NCBI RefSeq assembly: GCF_000227115.2 | Contig: NC_016483.1 | Location: 558,001 to 622,000 of the forward strand | Direction of reading: 5' to 3' | From: Naumovozyma dairenensis CBS 421 | Taxonomy: Eukaryota; Ascomycota; Saccharomycetes; Saccharomycetales; Saccharomycetaceae | DNA: 64,000 nucleotides | Shown: piece by piece, positions 19,901 through 30,027 of the stretch | Layout: each line of letters starts with the position of its first letter | How positions within the stretch are numbered: position 1 is the first letter of the stretch | Notes under the pieces: model-generated | What the model was told of the DNA's origin: nothing | What the model saw: the letters and a program-made list of their open reading frames with translations, nothing else | Databases searched by the model: none | Made by a program: the position numbers and the translations under genes

Positions 19901-22507
19901 AGCTTTAAACATTTTCTCATAATATTCGTTATGAACCTTTTCAGCAGTTGCGATCCCAAATGCTTGTGGTCCAGCTTCTGTTTCACCTTGAACAACAATG
20001 GCAATCCCAGGTAATTTATGTTGTGAAAGCATACCGACATCGACAAATGTTGTTAAAAGACTTTGACATTGTGTCCTTAACGCTCTTAAGCATGGAACTA
20101 ATTCACGGAATGTAGGTAGTTTTTCTGGAAAAGATAATTGATCATTTAGAATATCTCCAAATATCGTTGATACGAAGGGCGGGAGTTGCGTTTGTTCTGT
20201 ATGATATTCCAACCAACTCTTACAAAATTGTGTTAATATGATGGCTGCAAATAGTCTTGGAGTAGCAAATGCTAATTCTAGACAACGAACTAGGACTTTT
20301 TCAAAAAATGATTGTAATGTTGAGTCTTGAAACATGGCTAACGTTATACCAAAGGCTTTGGCAGCCAAGACTCTTGTGTTTATAATAACTTCCGGGCCTA
20401 ATAGCGTAATATCACCAGCGATCATTGGAGCGTCAATATTAATCCTTTCTGCATATTTTGGAGGCGGTATGCTCGATTCTTGAGTAGCTTCCGTTATCGA
20501 TCTCTTCTTCTCAGGATGTAATTGGTAATGTTGGGACGGTTTCAAAATATATTGTGCTTCCATACTATAGTTCTTCCCATTTTCACCAATTGGTGTATTT
20601 AATAGATGTAAGATAGGTTGTAGATGTTTACTGAACACGTGATCCAAAGTCTTTTCTGTATGCTTTGACTTGTAGTGAGACAGAAGTTCAGTATAGACAT
20701 TAAAGGAAAGTTGAAGGATATCTGGATGTTGTTCCAATAAGATATTTTGGAACAGCAATCGAAATATTTTACCATTTAACCAGTTCTTGGTAGAATCATC
20801 TTTTATGGATAAAAATGCACTTAAAAGATTTAATACAGCTTTTCTAACGGAGGAAATTGAATGGCGTAGAAATGGATACAATTTGGGGACTAAAGATTTG
20901 AATGACCATTCAGAAGGATGTTCTATAGCTTTACTCTTCAGTATATCTAATACTTCTTGATGCTTACAAAGGTTTGCTAATAAATCCATTACTGAACCAA
21001 CACTTGAAGATAAATCATCATCTAAATGTGTTAATGACGCCCATATTGTTGTTACCACTGTGTCTATCTTTCTTGGTTCCATTTTGACGAAAGAATCAGT
21101 TATTGGGGTGAGAATTGCTGCTGCAACACTTTGAACATCATCATCTGTCTGTTTAAGACCGTATAGGACAATATCCACTACATCGTTTAATAGATCGTTA
21201 CTCAATAAGAATTCAGTTCTAATACTAACAAAATAACGTATACCTAATAAACCACCATGGGTTGCTTCCCATATCTTGTTCGGCAGACCTACAACCTTAG
21301 GGTCCTGCAATACTAGTTGCCTTAATGCGGAGAATATTTTGGAAGATAGATCATCATCGAGATGAAGTAATAATGCTGCCAAAGTTTGAGCTGCAGATTC
21401 TCTAACTGGTGCCACTACGGTATCGTATACGTAATCGCCAAATCTATCTAAGGCGAAAACAGTTAATAATCTAGTAGCTAAATCTTCTAGACTTTTTTTA
21501 TTTCTGGATTCATTTTCAGTCTTACTTTTTCCTTTCACTCTACTTACACTAGATGTATGTTTTTTCATTAATTCACGTAAACCAAGTGCTGCACCATGTC
21601 TAATTTCCCAAACGTCACTAGTTATATTTTCTAATAGTAGTTCATATATTCCTTGGAACTGCCAAATGAGACCTGCTACTCTTTCTTGTTTCTCTAATAT
21701 TGGAGTCATTACAGATTCTATCATGATTTTATTTGGATCAGATTGTTCAGTTATATCTAATTTTGGATTCGTTAGAGTTGTTGGTGAAGGAGACTTCCCA
21801 TTCGTTGAATTTTGAGACATTAAGGTCTTCGATATCGAACTTTCAGTTATGTCTACAGGATTACTCGTTAAATTCTTAGCATTCATTTTCTTCTTTCTTT
21901 TTGCCATTGCCAACATTCTTGCCGATTTCTTGGAACCTGTTGATGGTGCTCGTGTTTGTTCTGGTTTCACTTGATTATCTGATTCTAATTTTACTTGTTT
22001 CTTTTGATTTTCTTCATTGGGACTATTGGTCATAAAATCATTCATGTTAGATGCTAATAGAACTTTGCCTGATTTGAAGAGAGCATGAAGATCCCAGTGT
22101 GATAACGAGTACAGTTCTTTATCATCTTGAAGAAAGTCCATAGCGTTTGAACCTGAAAGCTCTTCCAATTTCAGTTGTATGTCTTGCTCAATTTTTACTT
22201 TCGCATTGGGAACGTCATTAGAATTCTTATCTGTATTTATATTCTGGAGAACATCATCGTCTTCATTAGGATCCCATAACGGAGCATGTGATACGATTCC
22301 TCCCACTGCTCTAGCTGCTGTGACCCTAGTTTCCCATTTCTTACTTAATAGAAAAGGATATACTCTGGATAATAAATTGAGGATGTCTTCCGGGTGTTGC
22401 TTAGCTAAATCACCCATTTGATCAGCAGCGACATTTCTGACCACTTGTGTAGACCCAGTCTCCAATAAAATCACCTGTCGATCTAATCTGGATACTTTAG
22501 AAGTCAT
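16925..22507 (-). CDS. MOT1: TBP-displacing Snf2-family ATPase Mot1
   Basis: 1860 residues from the Met at 22507 (MTSKVSRLDRQVILLETGS), which matches the S. cerevisiae start; an upstream in-frame Met at 22579 would add 24 unrelated residues and is not chosen. Mot1 uses ATP to remove TATA-binding protein from DNA and regulates polymerase II transcription globally. The N-terminal 1250 residues are HEAT repeats (for example KKWETRVTAARAVGGI, WEIRHGAALGLRELM). The Swi2/Snf2 motor follows: GILCDDMGLGKTLQ (Walker A, near 1292), DEGH box (near 1402), LTGTPIQNN, and motif VI QAMDRAHRLGQKK (near 1739). The frame is intact. BRO1 and SEN54, its S. cerevisiae neighbours, are absent. Confidence 0.97.
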   Translation of the reverse strand: MTSKVSRLDRQVILLETGSTQVVRNVAADQMGDLAKQHPEDILNLLSRVYPFLLSKKWETRVTAARAVGGIVSHAPLWDPNEDDDVLQNINTDKNSNDVPNAKVKIEQDIQLKLEELSGSNAMDFLQDDKELYSLSHWDLHALFKSGKVLLASNMNDFMTNSPNEENQKKQVKLESDNQVKPEQTRAPSTGSKKSARMLAMAKRKKKMNAKNLTSNPVDITESSISKTLMSQNSTNGKSPSPTTLTNPKLDITEQSDPNKIMIESVMTPILEKQERVAGLIWQFQGIYELLLENITSDVWEIRHGAALGLRELMKKHTSSVSRVKGKSKTENESRNKKSLEDLATRLLTVFALDRFGDYVYDTVVAPVRESAAQTLAALLLHLDDDLSSKIFSALRQLVLQDPKVVGLPNKIWEATHGGLLGIRYFVSIRTEFLLSNDLLNDVVDIVLYGLKQTDDDVQSVAAAILTPITDSFVKMEPRKIDTVVTTIWASLTHLDDDLSSSVGSVMDLLANLCKHQEVLDILKSKAIEHPSEWSFKSLVPKLYPFLRHSISSVRKAVLNLLSAFLSIKDDSTKNWLNGKIFRLLFQNILLEQHPDILQLSFNVYTELLSHYKSKHTEKTLDHVFSKHLQPILHLLNTPIGENGKNYSMEAQYILKPSQHYQLHPEKKRSITEATQESSIPPPKYAERINIDAPMIAGDITLLGPEVIINTRVLAAKAFGITLAMFQDSTLQSFFEKVLVRCLELAFATPRLFAAIILTQFCKSWLEYHTEQTQLPPFVSTIFGDILNDQLSFPEKLPTFRELVPCLRALRTQCQSLLTTFVDVGMLSQHKLPGIAIVVQGETEAGPQAFGIATAEKVHNEYYEKMFKAMGNSYKLLAKKPLEDARYRVALGLEATKESMKGRTCSIMSSYAAALLLIKGIPKKLNPIIRALMESVKEEKNKKLQMMAGDAIIHLIDELLKNNKSAVANKIVKNLCGFLCVDTSEVPDFHSNIQYSDRILTLIKEDDSLKIQDDIALKKLAESAQLKRDGGVYTLSKLLQIFGKFTLEQIPQLKDVLFAPLEKLDEIENISPPDEIIGQHIVDSLGVMRAIFLYMDPYLQKTEIFSRFPVFLNSLRSKLSVVRYSTARTFADFAKISPIDVMPFIIREVLPLMNSSGSMADRQGATELIYHLSLSMGTDVLPYLIFLIVPLLGRMSDSNEDIRTIATTTFASIIKLVPLEAGIADPEGLPEDLMAGREKERDFIHQMMDPSKAKPFKLPVAIKATLRKYQQDGINWLAFLNKYGLHGILCDDMGLGKTLQTICIIASDQYLRQEDYEKTHSVETRKLPSLIVCPPSLTGHWENEFEQYSPFLKTIVYAGGPSARIPLRSHLDSADIVITSYDVARNDLQILGKYDYNYCVLDEGHIIKNAQSKLAKAVKQLRANHRLILTGTPIQNNVVELWSLFDFLMPGFLGTEKMFQERFAKPIAASRNSKTSSKEQEAGVLALEALHKQVLPFMLRRLKEDVLSDLPPKIIQDYYCELSDLQKQLYQDFAKKQKNVVVKDVENTAEVESKQHIFQALQYMRKLCNHPALVLSPNHPQLAQVKSYLKQTGLDLHDLINAPKLNALRNLLFECGIGEEDMERKSVPNQYLTGQNVISQHRALIFCQLKDMLDMVENDLFKKYMPSVTYMRLDGSIDPRDRQKVVRKFNEDPSIDCLLLTTKVGGLGLNLTGADTVIFIEHDWNPMNDLQAMDRAHRLGQKKVVNVYRIITKGTLEEKIMGLQKFKMNIASTVVNQQNSGLDSMDTHQLLDLFDTDNVPSQDNEDKTTQGANKPGMEDIANETGLTGKAKEALGDLKELWDPSQYEEEYNLDNFIKTLR

Positions 22508-23672
22508 TGTTTTTATGTAAAGTTTGTAATAAGCAGTAAATATCGGTAATTGGTGTGACCTACTATGCTCTTGTATCAAATTGTAGTGGTGTTTGTTTAT
22601 TTTTTTGTGCCTTGTGTGTAAAAATCCCTAAAAAAGATTTTGTAAATAACCGCCGAAGTCAAATACAGAAGTTAAAATTAAGCTCCGATGGGAAAATGTA
22701 GAAAAAAAACAGAGAACCCTTTTATATCAACGCGCTTCCAATCACGAAATGTTAACAAAGCGGGAAAAAATTCACCTGAAAAGAGCCCGTACAATTGATT
22801 TGAGGTACGCCTGTTTTACTGGAAGAATTACCTCTACAAGGTCCACGATCTGTTGGCGCGTTCTCAAAGAGAGGACAGAAGTTAGTTTGGATAAGTTTGC
22901 CATATTGAAGAACACTCTGACAGTAAAAGAATATATATTTATATATTTAAAGAAAAAGATATAATGAATTGCTTAGAATGTGATCGTTAAATAGGTTACA
23001 ATGGGTTCATAATTCTTTTCCAGTTACTGAAGTAAAATGAAGCTAAGAGCTAATTTATTGAAGTCAAGAGGAAATTTTTCTTGAACTTATTCACAGGGGT
23101 GTTTTCTTTACTCCAGTATATATCCCCAATGAGCCTTATACCTAAGAGAGATTGAAATTGTTCTTAACTCTTATCCGAAAAATATATTCGACTGGAAAGC
23201 AGAATCTCGTGAAAATGCAATGTCCATGCAAAGTCATAGGTGAATTTGGAATTTTTCCAAATATAGAAGATATAAAATCTCCTTTTGATAAAAATAGAAA
23301 AACCTTCTACCTAAGCAATCCCTAAAAGCATTACACGACAGTAGATTGGTACGTATGTGTCCTTACTTCTAAATCTTGTCAATTGCACTTACTGATGTAA
23401 ACCTTGAATTGTGACTGAGTTTGTGACCACCAGTGTCCCGACAATTATTTGGCTAAAATCCTTACATCTTCTAAATTTTCAATTTTTTTTTTCAAGAAAT
23501 TGGAGAAATCGGTAGACGTTAGATGGACGCGGTGAAAATCTCGATATCATCATTCTTTACATTTAAGAACTCTCAACTTGATTATGTCTTGCACTTTTTT
23601 CCCTGGTACAACATAATTTGCTACAGAAATCAAACATAAAACTAACTACCAAACCAACAAAATTAACTTACC
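22508..23672. other. Divergent MOT1/RPS9 intergenic region
   Basis: 1.2 kb without a supported gene. A T-rich tract near 23470-23500 is typical of ribosomal-protein promoters. I looked for exact Rap1 boxes and found none, so RPS9 may use other factors. The 22749..22964 frame is not convincing. Confidence 0.5.
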
Positions 23673-24817
23673 ATGCCAAGTACGTTCTTTTCTCTATACC
23701 ATTCAATTATGGTATCATATTAAAGAAATAGCTTCTCCTTTTTTTTAGGAAAGTTAATTTTTGAGGATCGGGTCCTCATAAATATTAAAGAGATCGATTG
23801 GGTTTTGCTTCTCTTCAATATTTTTTCAAATAAGTTTTGAACTTTCAATTTCTTTAGAAAATTATGGCCTTTTACTGAATTCCTGACACTTCAGATAAAG
23901 ACTTTTCTAAAGCTTTCCTTATGTAAGGATTGTTGTTTGTTTTGATTCTTATTCTTAAATTTGACTATGTTCATAATTTGTTAATTTATGTCAATGTTTC
24001 AAGCATATTTGAATATCTTTTTCTTTTTACTGTGATCTTCACATGAGAGGGAAGTAGAAATTATTATTTGTGTGTGATGAAATAGCTGATGTTTATTTAT
24101 TTTTATGAAAGAGAAGCAAAGTAATCTATCTTTAATTAATATTTATGTGTACTTCTTGATCCTCGTAAATTATCACTTTTTCATTTTGAAAAACGAATCA
24201 CTAACATGATATAATTAATTTTATTAATTCTTTCAAAATTAGGAGCTCCAAGAACTTACTCTAAAACTTACTCTACTCCAAAGAGACCTTACGAATCATC
24301 TCGTTTAGATGCCGAATTAAAATTAGCAGGTGAATTTGGTTTAAAGAACAAGAGAGAAATTTACAGAATTTCTTTTCAACTATCTAAAATTCGTCGTGCT
24401 GCTAGAGATTTATTGACAAGAGATGAAAAGGATCCAAAAAGATTATTCGAAGGTAATGCCTTAATCAGAAGACTAGTGAGAGTTGGTGTTCTATCTGAAG
24501 ATAAAAAGAAATTAGATTATGTCTTGGCTTTGAAGATTGAAGATTTCTTAGAAAGAAGATTACAAACTCAAGTTTATAAATTGGGTTTAGCTAAGTCTGT
24601 TCACCATGCTAGAGTTTTGATCTCTCAAAGACACATTGCTGTTGGTAAGCAAATCGTTACTATTCCTTCCTTCATGGTTCGATTGGACTCTGAAAAACAT
24701 ATTGATTTCGCATCTACCTCTCCATTTGGTGGTGCAAGACCAGGTAGAGTTGCCAGAAAGAACTCTGTTAAGAAATCTGAAGGTACTGACGATGCTGAAG
24801 CCGCTGATGAGGAATAA
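23673..24817 (+). CDS. RPS9A: 40S ribosomal protein uS4 (Rps9), spliced: 23673..23679 and 24243..24817
   Basis: Small-subunit ribosomal protein of the bacterial S4 family, an early 18S rRNA binder. Exon 1 is ATGCCAA (23673..23679) before a GTACGT donor. Exon 2 begins at 24243 after TTAG and restores [18 protein letters not shown]. The S4 RNA-binding domain is visible ([41 protein letters not shown]). The spliced product is 193 residues, 4 short of S. cerevisiae, with a shorter acidic tail (DDAEAADEE). The 7-nt exon 1 is identical in layout to S. cerevisiae RPS9A/B. The A name follows from the MOT1 neighbour. Confidence 0.95.
23680..24242 (+). other. RPS9 intron
   Basis: 563 nt. Donor GTACGT 23680..23685 (a known minor variant), branch site CACTAAC 24199..24205 (one base off TACTAAC), acceptor TTAG ending 24242. 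The length is typical of ribosomal-protein-gene introns. I see no snoRNA inside. Confidence 0.9.
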
Positions 24818-25391
24818 GTTTCACCTCCAGGTCTCATAATTTTTAGTATATTTTTATATCCACTCAATTTGCATACATATTCATTTACACACTATTTTGA
24901 ACTTATTTACTTTATCAATTGAACTGTAGTACAATCTTGTATCATTCATATAGTCCTTAATCTTAGGTAATAGATTAAGCGTGCCTCTGCCAGCTTACTC
25001 AAGTTCCGAACCTCTTGCCGCCGAAGAGAAAGCAGAAGTTTGGTACATGTAAACTTAAGACTGTGAACATCCGTACCTTAATTTTGCATCTTTACATTTT
25101 CAACAAAATCTAATAATATTCGAGAGAAATCTGCTATGAAATTTCGTCTTTTAATCCGGGTAATAAAGAAACACTATAATTTTCTAAGGGCCCAAATGTG
25201 ACAATTGGCAAAATTGCCAACGAGATCCAGGGAGAACTCAGGATTACAGCCTAACGCGTTTCCTCTGTACGCACCAAGTATCACCAAGTATATCAAAACT
25301 ATAATCAATGTAATGAGAGTCAAATTGGTGGATAGGGCCTTTAGATGCAATTTCATATTTAAGTCAACCAAGACAAAGATAATAAGCAAAA
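24818..25391. other. RPS9/RPL21 intergenic region
   Basis: RPS9 3' flank and RPL21 promoter, with a Rap1 box and a Reb1-type site listed separately. The short frames on either strand look spurious. Confidence 0.55.
25067..25163 (+). promoter_or_regulatory. RPL21 promoter: Rap1 box and Reb1-type site
   Basis: ACATCCGTAC at 25067..25076 is an RPG-box (Rap1) match about 320 bases upstream of the RPL21 start. CGGGTAA at 25157..25163 matches the Reb1 core. Both factors are common at ribosomal-protein promoters. Confidence 0.7.
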
Positions 25392-26325
25392 ATGGGTAAA
25401 TCGTATGTGGATAAATGCTAAAAAATGGTTAGAGGACAAAAATGATATAAACTCTTACGTTTATAAGGCGAAAGTTTAAGTGGAAGGATCTTCAATATAC
25501 TACAACGTATTGAAATGAAGTGGAAACCCTACAGTGTGCAAATTTAATATGAGTATTTCCCTTCCCATATATTGAAAAATGCATGAACAAAAGAAATATA
25601 ACTTCTACTCTTTGAGTATCAAAAATCTAAGACTCAGAGAATCTGATTAATCACGTCCCAAAAAATGAAGAACCTATACTGTGAACACTCCGAAAGACCT
25701 AGAGAGTACATTATGGAAGTTATATGAATCTCAACTAATGTCTTAGCCAATGGTTAACGTCCAATTATTTAAAACTAGTTTTACTAACCTGTTTATTATT
25801 TTATTTTTTCTTTTTCAATTGACGGAAAAATAGTACATTTTTTTTTAACTTAGACACGGTTACAGATCTCGTACTCGTTACATGTTCCAACGTGACTTTA
25901 GAAAGCACGGTGCCATTGCTTTGTCTACCTACTTGAAGGTCTACAAGGTTGGTGACATTGTTGACATCAAGGCCAATGGTTCTATCCAAAAGGGTATGCC
26001 ACACAAGTTCTACCAAGGTAAGACTGGTGTTGTTTACAACGTTACCAAGTCCTCCGTTGGTGTTATCATCAACAAGATGGTCGGTAACAGATACTTGGAA
26101 AAGAGATTGAACTTGAGAATTGAACATATCAAGCACTCCAAGTGTAGACAAGAATTTTTGGACAGAGTTAAGAGTAACGCTGCCAAGAGAGTTGAAGCTA
26201 AGGCTAAAGGTGAAGCTGTTCAATTAAAGAGACAACCAGCTCAACCAAGAGAAGCTCGTGTCGTCTCCACTGAAGGTAATGTTCCTCAAACTTTGGCTCC
26301 AGTTCCATACGAAACCTTCATTTAA
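25392..26325 (+). CDS. RPL21B: 60S ribosomal protein eL21, spliced: 25392..25402 and 25854..26325
   Basis: Large-subunit ribosomal protein. Exon 1 is ATGGGTAAATC (11 nt) followed by GTATGT. Exon 2 begins at 25854 after CTTAG and restores [19 protein letters not shown]. The product is 160 residues, exactly the family length, ending in [11 protein letters not shown]. The codons are highly biased (GGT, AAG, TTG, GTT), as expected for a highly expressed gene. The internal Met at 25882 is not the start. The position next to ATP4 corresponds to S. cerevisiae RPL21B; A versus B is a synteny call. Confidence 0.96.
25403..25853 (+). other. RPL21 intron
   Basis: 451 nt with donor GTATGT 25403..25408, perfect branch site TACTAAC 25782..25788, a T-rich tract, and acceptor CTTAG ending 25853. 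Confidence 0.95.
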
Positions 26326-26747
26326 TTTATCCGATCATATATATTCATATTTCGATATTTTATTTGAACCCGATTTTACTTTACCCCATCCCTTCTCTCG
26401 TGTAAACTTACCTAATATTATTGTATATCATATAACTTTTTAAAAAGCTAATACGGTTAAGGAACCTTTGAAAAAATAAAACAAAAAAACTTACAAAATC
26501 TTTTTAACCTTTTGTGATTTCTATGCCTTATATAATGATGTTTGTAATTTATTACCTACATGTACTAAAAGGAAGTCCGATATACAAATAGAATGCCGGC
26601 TGTATTCTATAATGTATGTGTTTGAAAAATAAACTAATTTTTGGTGACAATATATTTATTTAATTTTTATATACGTGATGAATATCTAATATTTTGGAGG
26701 AATAAATTTATAGACAATAGACTATCGACTGCGTAGGACCAAAGGAT
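26326..26747. other. Convergent RPL21/ATP4 intergenic region
   Basis: Very AT-rich 3' flanks with several AATAAA- and TATATA-like signals. No gene seen. Confidence 0.6.
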
Positions 26748-27476
26748 TTACTTAAGGTTAGTGAATAATCTTTCGACATCTGAAATGGATTGTTGCAACA
26801 CTTTATCTTGGAACTTAGGATCATTTAATTGTGATTCAACTTTACTCAAAAGCGAAGATGTCAACTGTTTTTGTTGTAATTGACGGAGAGCAGTTTCATG
26901 TCTAACCCAAGAATCCAAAACTGACTTAGCTTGGTTTGCCAAATCTACTTTCTGTTTCAACTCGAAATTCTTGGCTTCTAATTCAATAGTTTCCTTGGAA
27001 ACATCAAATAGAACTTTTGTCGTTTCTGTAACATTTTGTAATTCAGAAACCATATTGATTCTCTCCTTAATTGCATCAACATGTCTACCTCTTGATGCAT
27101 TTAGTATGTCAGAAACTTTCTTTAATCTTGCTTCTGCAAACTCATTATACATTGGAGCTAAAAATTTAGCACTTAAAGCAGTGAATGTAAGAAAAGTTGC
27201 CAATAAAATACTCTCATCATTGATCACATACAATTCATTAGAAATTGCATATACTGTAGCTGCCACAGAAGTGGCCAAAATTCCGGTCTTAGAAAGAACA
27301 TTACTTCCCGGTAGAGCATTGATTAATGATTGCGCTTGTGTTTTTGGGTCTTTTTGAGGGGTTGGTGTAGATGAGCTTGAGTTATAACGAATGCTTGAAT
27401 AGATGGGTAGACGGCGGATCCCGTGGGTGAACAAAGGTCTGGCACTCGCCTTTAATGCTAATGAGGAACAATTCAT
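26748..27476 (-). CDS. ATP4: Mitochondrial ATP synthase subunit b (Fo peripheral stalk)
   Basis: 242 residues (S. cerevisiae 244). The N-terminus is a mitochondrial targeting sequence rich in Ser, Arg and Ala (SSLALKASARPLFTHGIRR). Two membrane spans follow near 65-85 (GILATSVAATVYAI) and 90-110 (ILLATFLTFTALSAKFLAPM), then a long amphipathic helix that forms the stalk (EARLKKVSDILNASRGRHVD to RLFTNLK). It anchors F1 to the membrane part of complex V. The RPL21B-ATP4-YPL077C order matches S. cerevisiae. Confidence 0.95.
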   Translation of the reverse strand: MNCSSLALKASARPLFTHGIRRLPIYSSIRYNSSSSTPTPQKDPKTQAQSLINALPGSNVLSKTGILATSVAATVYAISNELYVINDESILLATFLTFTALSAKFLAPMYNEFAEARLKKVSDILNASRGRHVDAIKERINMVSELQNVTETTKVLFDVSKETIELEAKNFELKQKVDLANQAKSVLDSWVRHETALRQLQQKQLTSSLLSKVESQLNDPKFQDKVLQQSISDVERLFTNLK

Positions 27477-27901
27477 ATTTTCAATTCCTATATTATTACG
27501 CTATAGGAATATTTTGAGGACTTTGCTAGAGGTATTGTCTTTAATTGTCGAAGCTGTAACATTGCATGATAAAATAGAACGATATTTGAAGCTTATCCTT
27601 TTCTTGTCTACAACTACGTTTTGAAATTTCGGGGCGCCTACATGAAATCGCGTTTGATTGGTTTGCAAAGTCGGCCTAAAGGTAAGAGAGGCGAAGATGA
27701 TATTAGTAGGAAATATTATATCCTTTAATGTATCAAGTCGAAGATATAGTGGTGAGAGCTATAAATTGTATTGCTTACACCTTGGATACTTCTCAGCTTC
27801 GCCTTAGTAAATTTTCAAATTGCAGGTATTTTGGAATATAAAATTTTAAGTGTCTATAAACTGTAACGTTAGCCTATACAGAAAGATAATGATTATTAAA
27901 T
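27477..27901. other. Intergenic region, ATP4 promoter / 3' flank of the YPL077C-like gene
   Basis: 425 bases without a supported gene. Confidence 0.55.
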
Positions 27902-28678
27902 TCAAGGATGTAGTGCCCTGATAGTTGAAACCAGTTGCTCTGTGTATTTACCCTCTTCTGGGTCAACGGTAGCTCCAATAGCGCTGAGTCCATCCTCAGC
28001 TGCAGCTTTTGTTGGGCTGGGCCGCAAGTTACTACTACCGCTATCAGATGTAGATCCTACCGTACCCATTACTCCAGCAGCAGCAACCTCCCTTCTCTGC
28101 TTTTCTTCTAATTTAGCATTCTTCTCGCGAAGAAATTGTATCAGTTTGCTGTGTGCTTGTCTTATTTTCTGTATACTATCTCTAAATTCATCAGAAAATC
28201 CGCCATATAGATCGTTTTGCTGTGCTGTCTTTCGAACATCATTCAATGCATCCAATTCTTCCCATAATTTATCCTGATTATCGACTTTAGGCTTACTTTC
28301 TAGTCTGATTGGCTTATCAATATTAGTGATCTGTGCATACCCACTATTCTTTTTCACATAATCTTTAAAGATATTGTTTGGACCGTTTTCGTTAACTGTA
28401 TCATGCAAATTATCAACATCACTGTAATATGTATCAAATTTACTTACATCATCACTTGGCTCACTAAATGCGTTACTTCTTGTTTTGAAAAATGGATTTT
28501 GTACAGTACTTACAGTCCTACCTTGCTTAGACGCATTGAGCTTAGATTGCATATAAACATCAATATTAGGTATCGTTCTCGGTATCTCCCTTATACTATG
28601 GTTTTCTTCGTAGTCTTCATCAGGGTCTTCCTGTGTTTTCTGCCTTCTCACAGAAGTTATTCGTGTCAAGTCATCCAT
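27902..28678 (-). CDS. Uncharacterised protein, YPL077C/YBR197C-like
   Basis: 258 residues, hydrophilic, no membrane segments or known domain. The N-terminus is acidic (QEDPDEDYEENHSIRE). A predicted helical or coiled-coil stretch near 155-200 (FRDSIQKIRQAHSKLIQFLREKNAK) is the most protein-like part. The C-terminal 60 residues are rich in Gly, Ser and Ala. I identify it by position between ATP4 and GPI2, where S. cerevisiae has YPL077C (240 residues, paralogue YBR197C), not by a recognised motif. Function is unknown. Confidence 0.75.
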   Translation of the reverse strand: MDDLTRITSVRRQKTQEDPDEDYEENHSIREIPRTIPNIDVYMQSKLNASKQGRTVSTVQNPFFKTRSNAFSEPSDDVSKFDTYYSDVDNLHDTVNENGPNNIFKDYVKKNSGYAQITNIDKPIRLESKPKVDNQDKLWEELDALNDVRKTAQQNDLYGGFSDEFRDSIQKIRQAHSKLIQFLREKNAKLEEKQRREVAAAGVMGTVGSTSDSGSSNLRPSPTKAAAEDGLSAIGATVDPEEGKYTEQLVSTIRALHP

Positions 28679-29127
28679 TTTCTTTATAGTTGTTTAGTTC
28701 TGTGTAGCTCTCTTAACTAGAAGTACAATTCTAATCTCTAGCTAGTAGCGTGGAATAGTGGCAATCTTATGGTGGTTTATTTGACTCTTTCTAAAGTCGT
28801 CGAGGGTCAGTTTGCTTTGCTTAAAATCTCGTAATATGTATAAGTCTACCATTAAGTCAGTTTCAATTTAATATTGGAGAATTGTTTCTTTCCGGCGGCG
28901 CTACATAAAATTGAAATTGATAATTAATTTGATGTTTTTTGAAGATAAACACTAAACAACGACTTCAGAACTTGAAAAGCTTTTTAATGGCTCAGATGTG
29001 CTTCAAAGGATAGATATTAACTTCCATCCCAGAAATTTCTTCAACGGATTCATATCAGTGGGTTTTCCGTCATTGTACTTCCGATAAGCCGTGTTTTCTT
29101 AGCTGTTATTAAAAAATAGTAGTGATC
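28679..29127. other. Divergent promoter region between the YPL077C-like gene and GPI2
   Basis: About 450 bases. No additional gene or clear motif seen. Confidence 0.5.
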
Positions 29128-30027
29128 ATGCCGGAAGAAGAATCGCAATTAAAGAAACCTTGGACTAGGTTATTATGGTTGAAACAAGATTATCCAGATA
29201 ACTATACAGATCCTACGTTTTTGAAATTTATGGAAAATCTACGAGAACGAAAATCCAAACCAAAAGATTATATTTTAAAAAAGGATGATTATGAAAAGAT
29301 ACGATTGAACTTCCTAGGGTTTTACCATATATTATTGAACACATGTTTTATTTTCATATGTTTTACGTACATTTATGAATACAAAGCAAATCCTGTACCA
29401 TTAACAGGCTGTGTCTCTTTTCTGCTGCTCTGTCTTTCCATTTCGAACAGATTCCAGACAAATGAATTATCGGCACTATTAAACTTCAAATCATCCATCA
29501 TATTAATATTTATCATGCTTACAGTATCTCCCATTTTGAAGTCACTTTCTAAGACAACAGCGTCAGACTCCATTTGGACTTTATCGTTTTGGTTAACAAT
29601 ATTTTATACATTTGCCATTGCTTCCACAAGCCTCCAAAATCGTGAAAAGAAAACTAATGAAATTAGGAGACCATCTAATTTATCTACAAACATCCTATTG
29701 GCTAATGTGAGTGTCCTCGCTTCGAGGTTGTCCTCCACCACAGATGTCTTTTGCTTTCTAACTCTCTGTATTGAATTGAACATCATCTTGCCTAGCATTT
29801 TAAAATCAGGATGGAACTTCACTAGTTTGACAATTTCCAATTTGATTGTTTATGTGTTTTTAAATATTTCTTTGGGCCTTTCCTACACTCTATTAATTTT
29901 GGCATTCTCACTCTTTTATTTGGTTGTATTACCGCGATGGTTTTTCTATTGGAGAGTTCATTACCATAGGGATGATGTTGAAATTTTGACCATATGGGAC
30001 CCGAAAACACCAATTGTCGATTTATGA
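29128..30027 (+). CDS. GPI2: GPI-GlcNAc transferase subunit Gpi2 (PIG-C)
   Basis: 299 residues from the ATG at 29128 (MPEEESQLKKPW); an upstream GTG is not used as a start in yeast. It is a subunit of the ER complex that adds N-acetylglucosamine to phosphatidylinositol, the first step of GPI-anchor synthesis. PIG-C family features: N-terminal PWTRLLWLKQDYPDNYTDPTFL, then about seven to eight hydrophobic segments such as ILLNTCFIFICFTYIYEY and LTISNLIVYVFLNISLGLSY, and RPSNLSTNILLANVSVLASRL between spans. S. cerevisiae Gpi2 has 280 residues and the same neighbours. Confidence 0.93.
   Translation: MPEEESQLKKPWTRLLWLKQDYPDNYTDPTFLKFMENLRERKSKPKDYILKKDDYEKIRLNFLGFYHILLNTCFIFICFTYIYEYKANPVPLTGCVSFLLLCLSISNRFQTNELSALLNFKSSIILIFIMLTVSPILKSLSKTTASDSIWTLSFWLTIFYTFAIASTSLQNREKKTNEIRRPSNLSTNILLANVSVLASRLSSTTDVFCFLTLCIELNIILPSILKSGWNFTSLTISNLIVYVFLNISLGLSYTLLILAFSLFYLVVLPRWFFYWRVHYHRDDVEILTIWDPKTPIVDL

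Noticed and set aside
22508..22579. 24-residue N-terminal extension of MOT1
   Set aside because: The conserved protein begins at MTSKVSRLDRQ (22507); the upstream residues look like translated leader.
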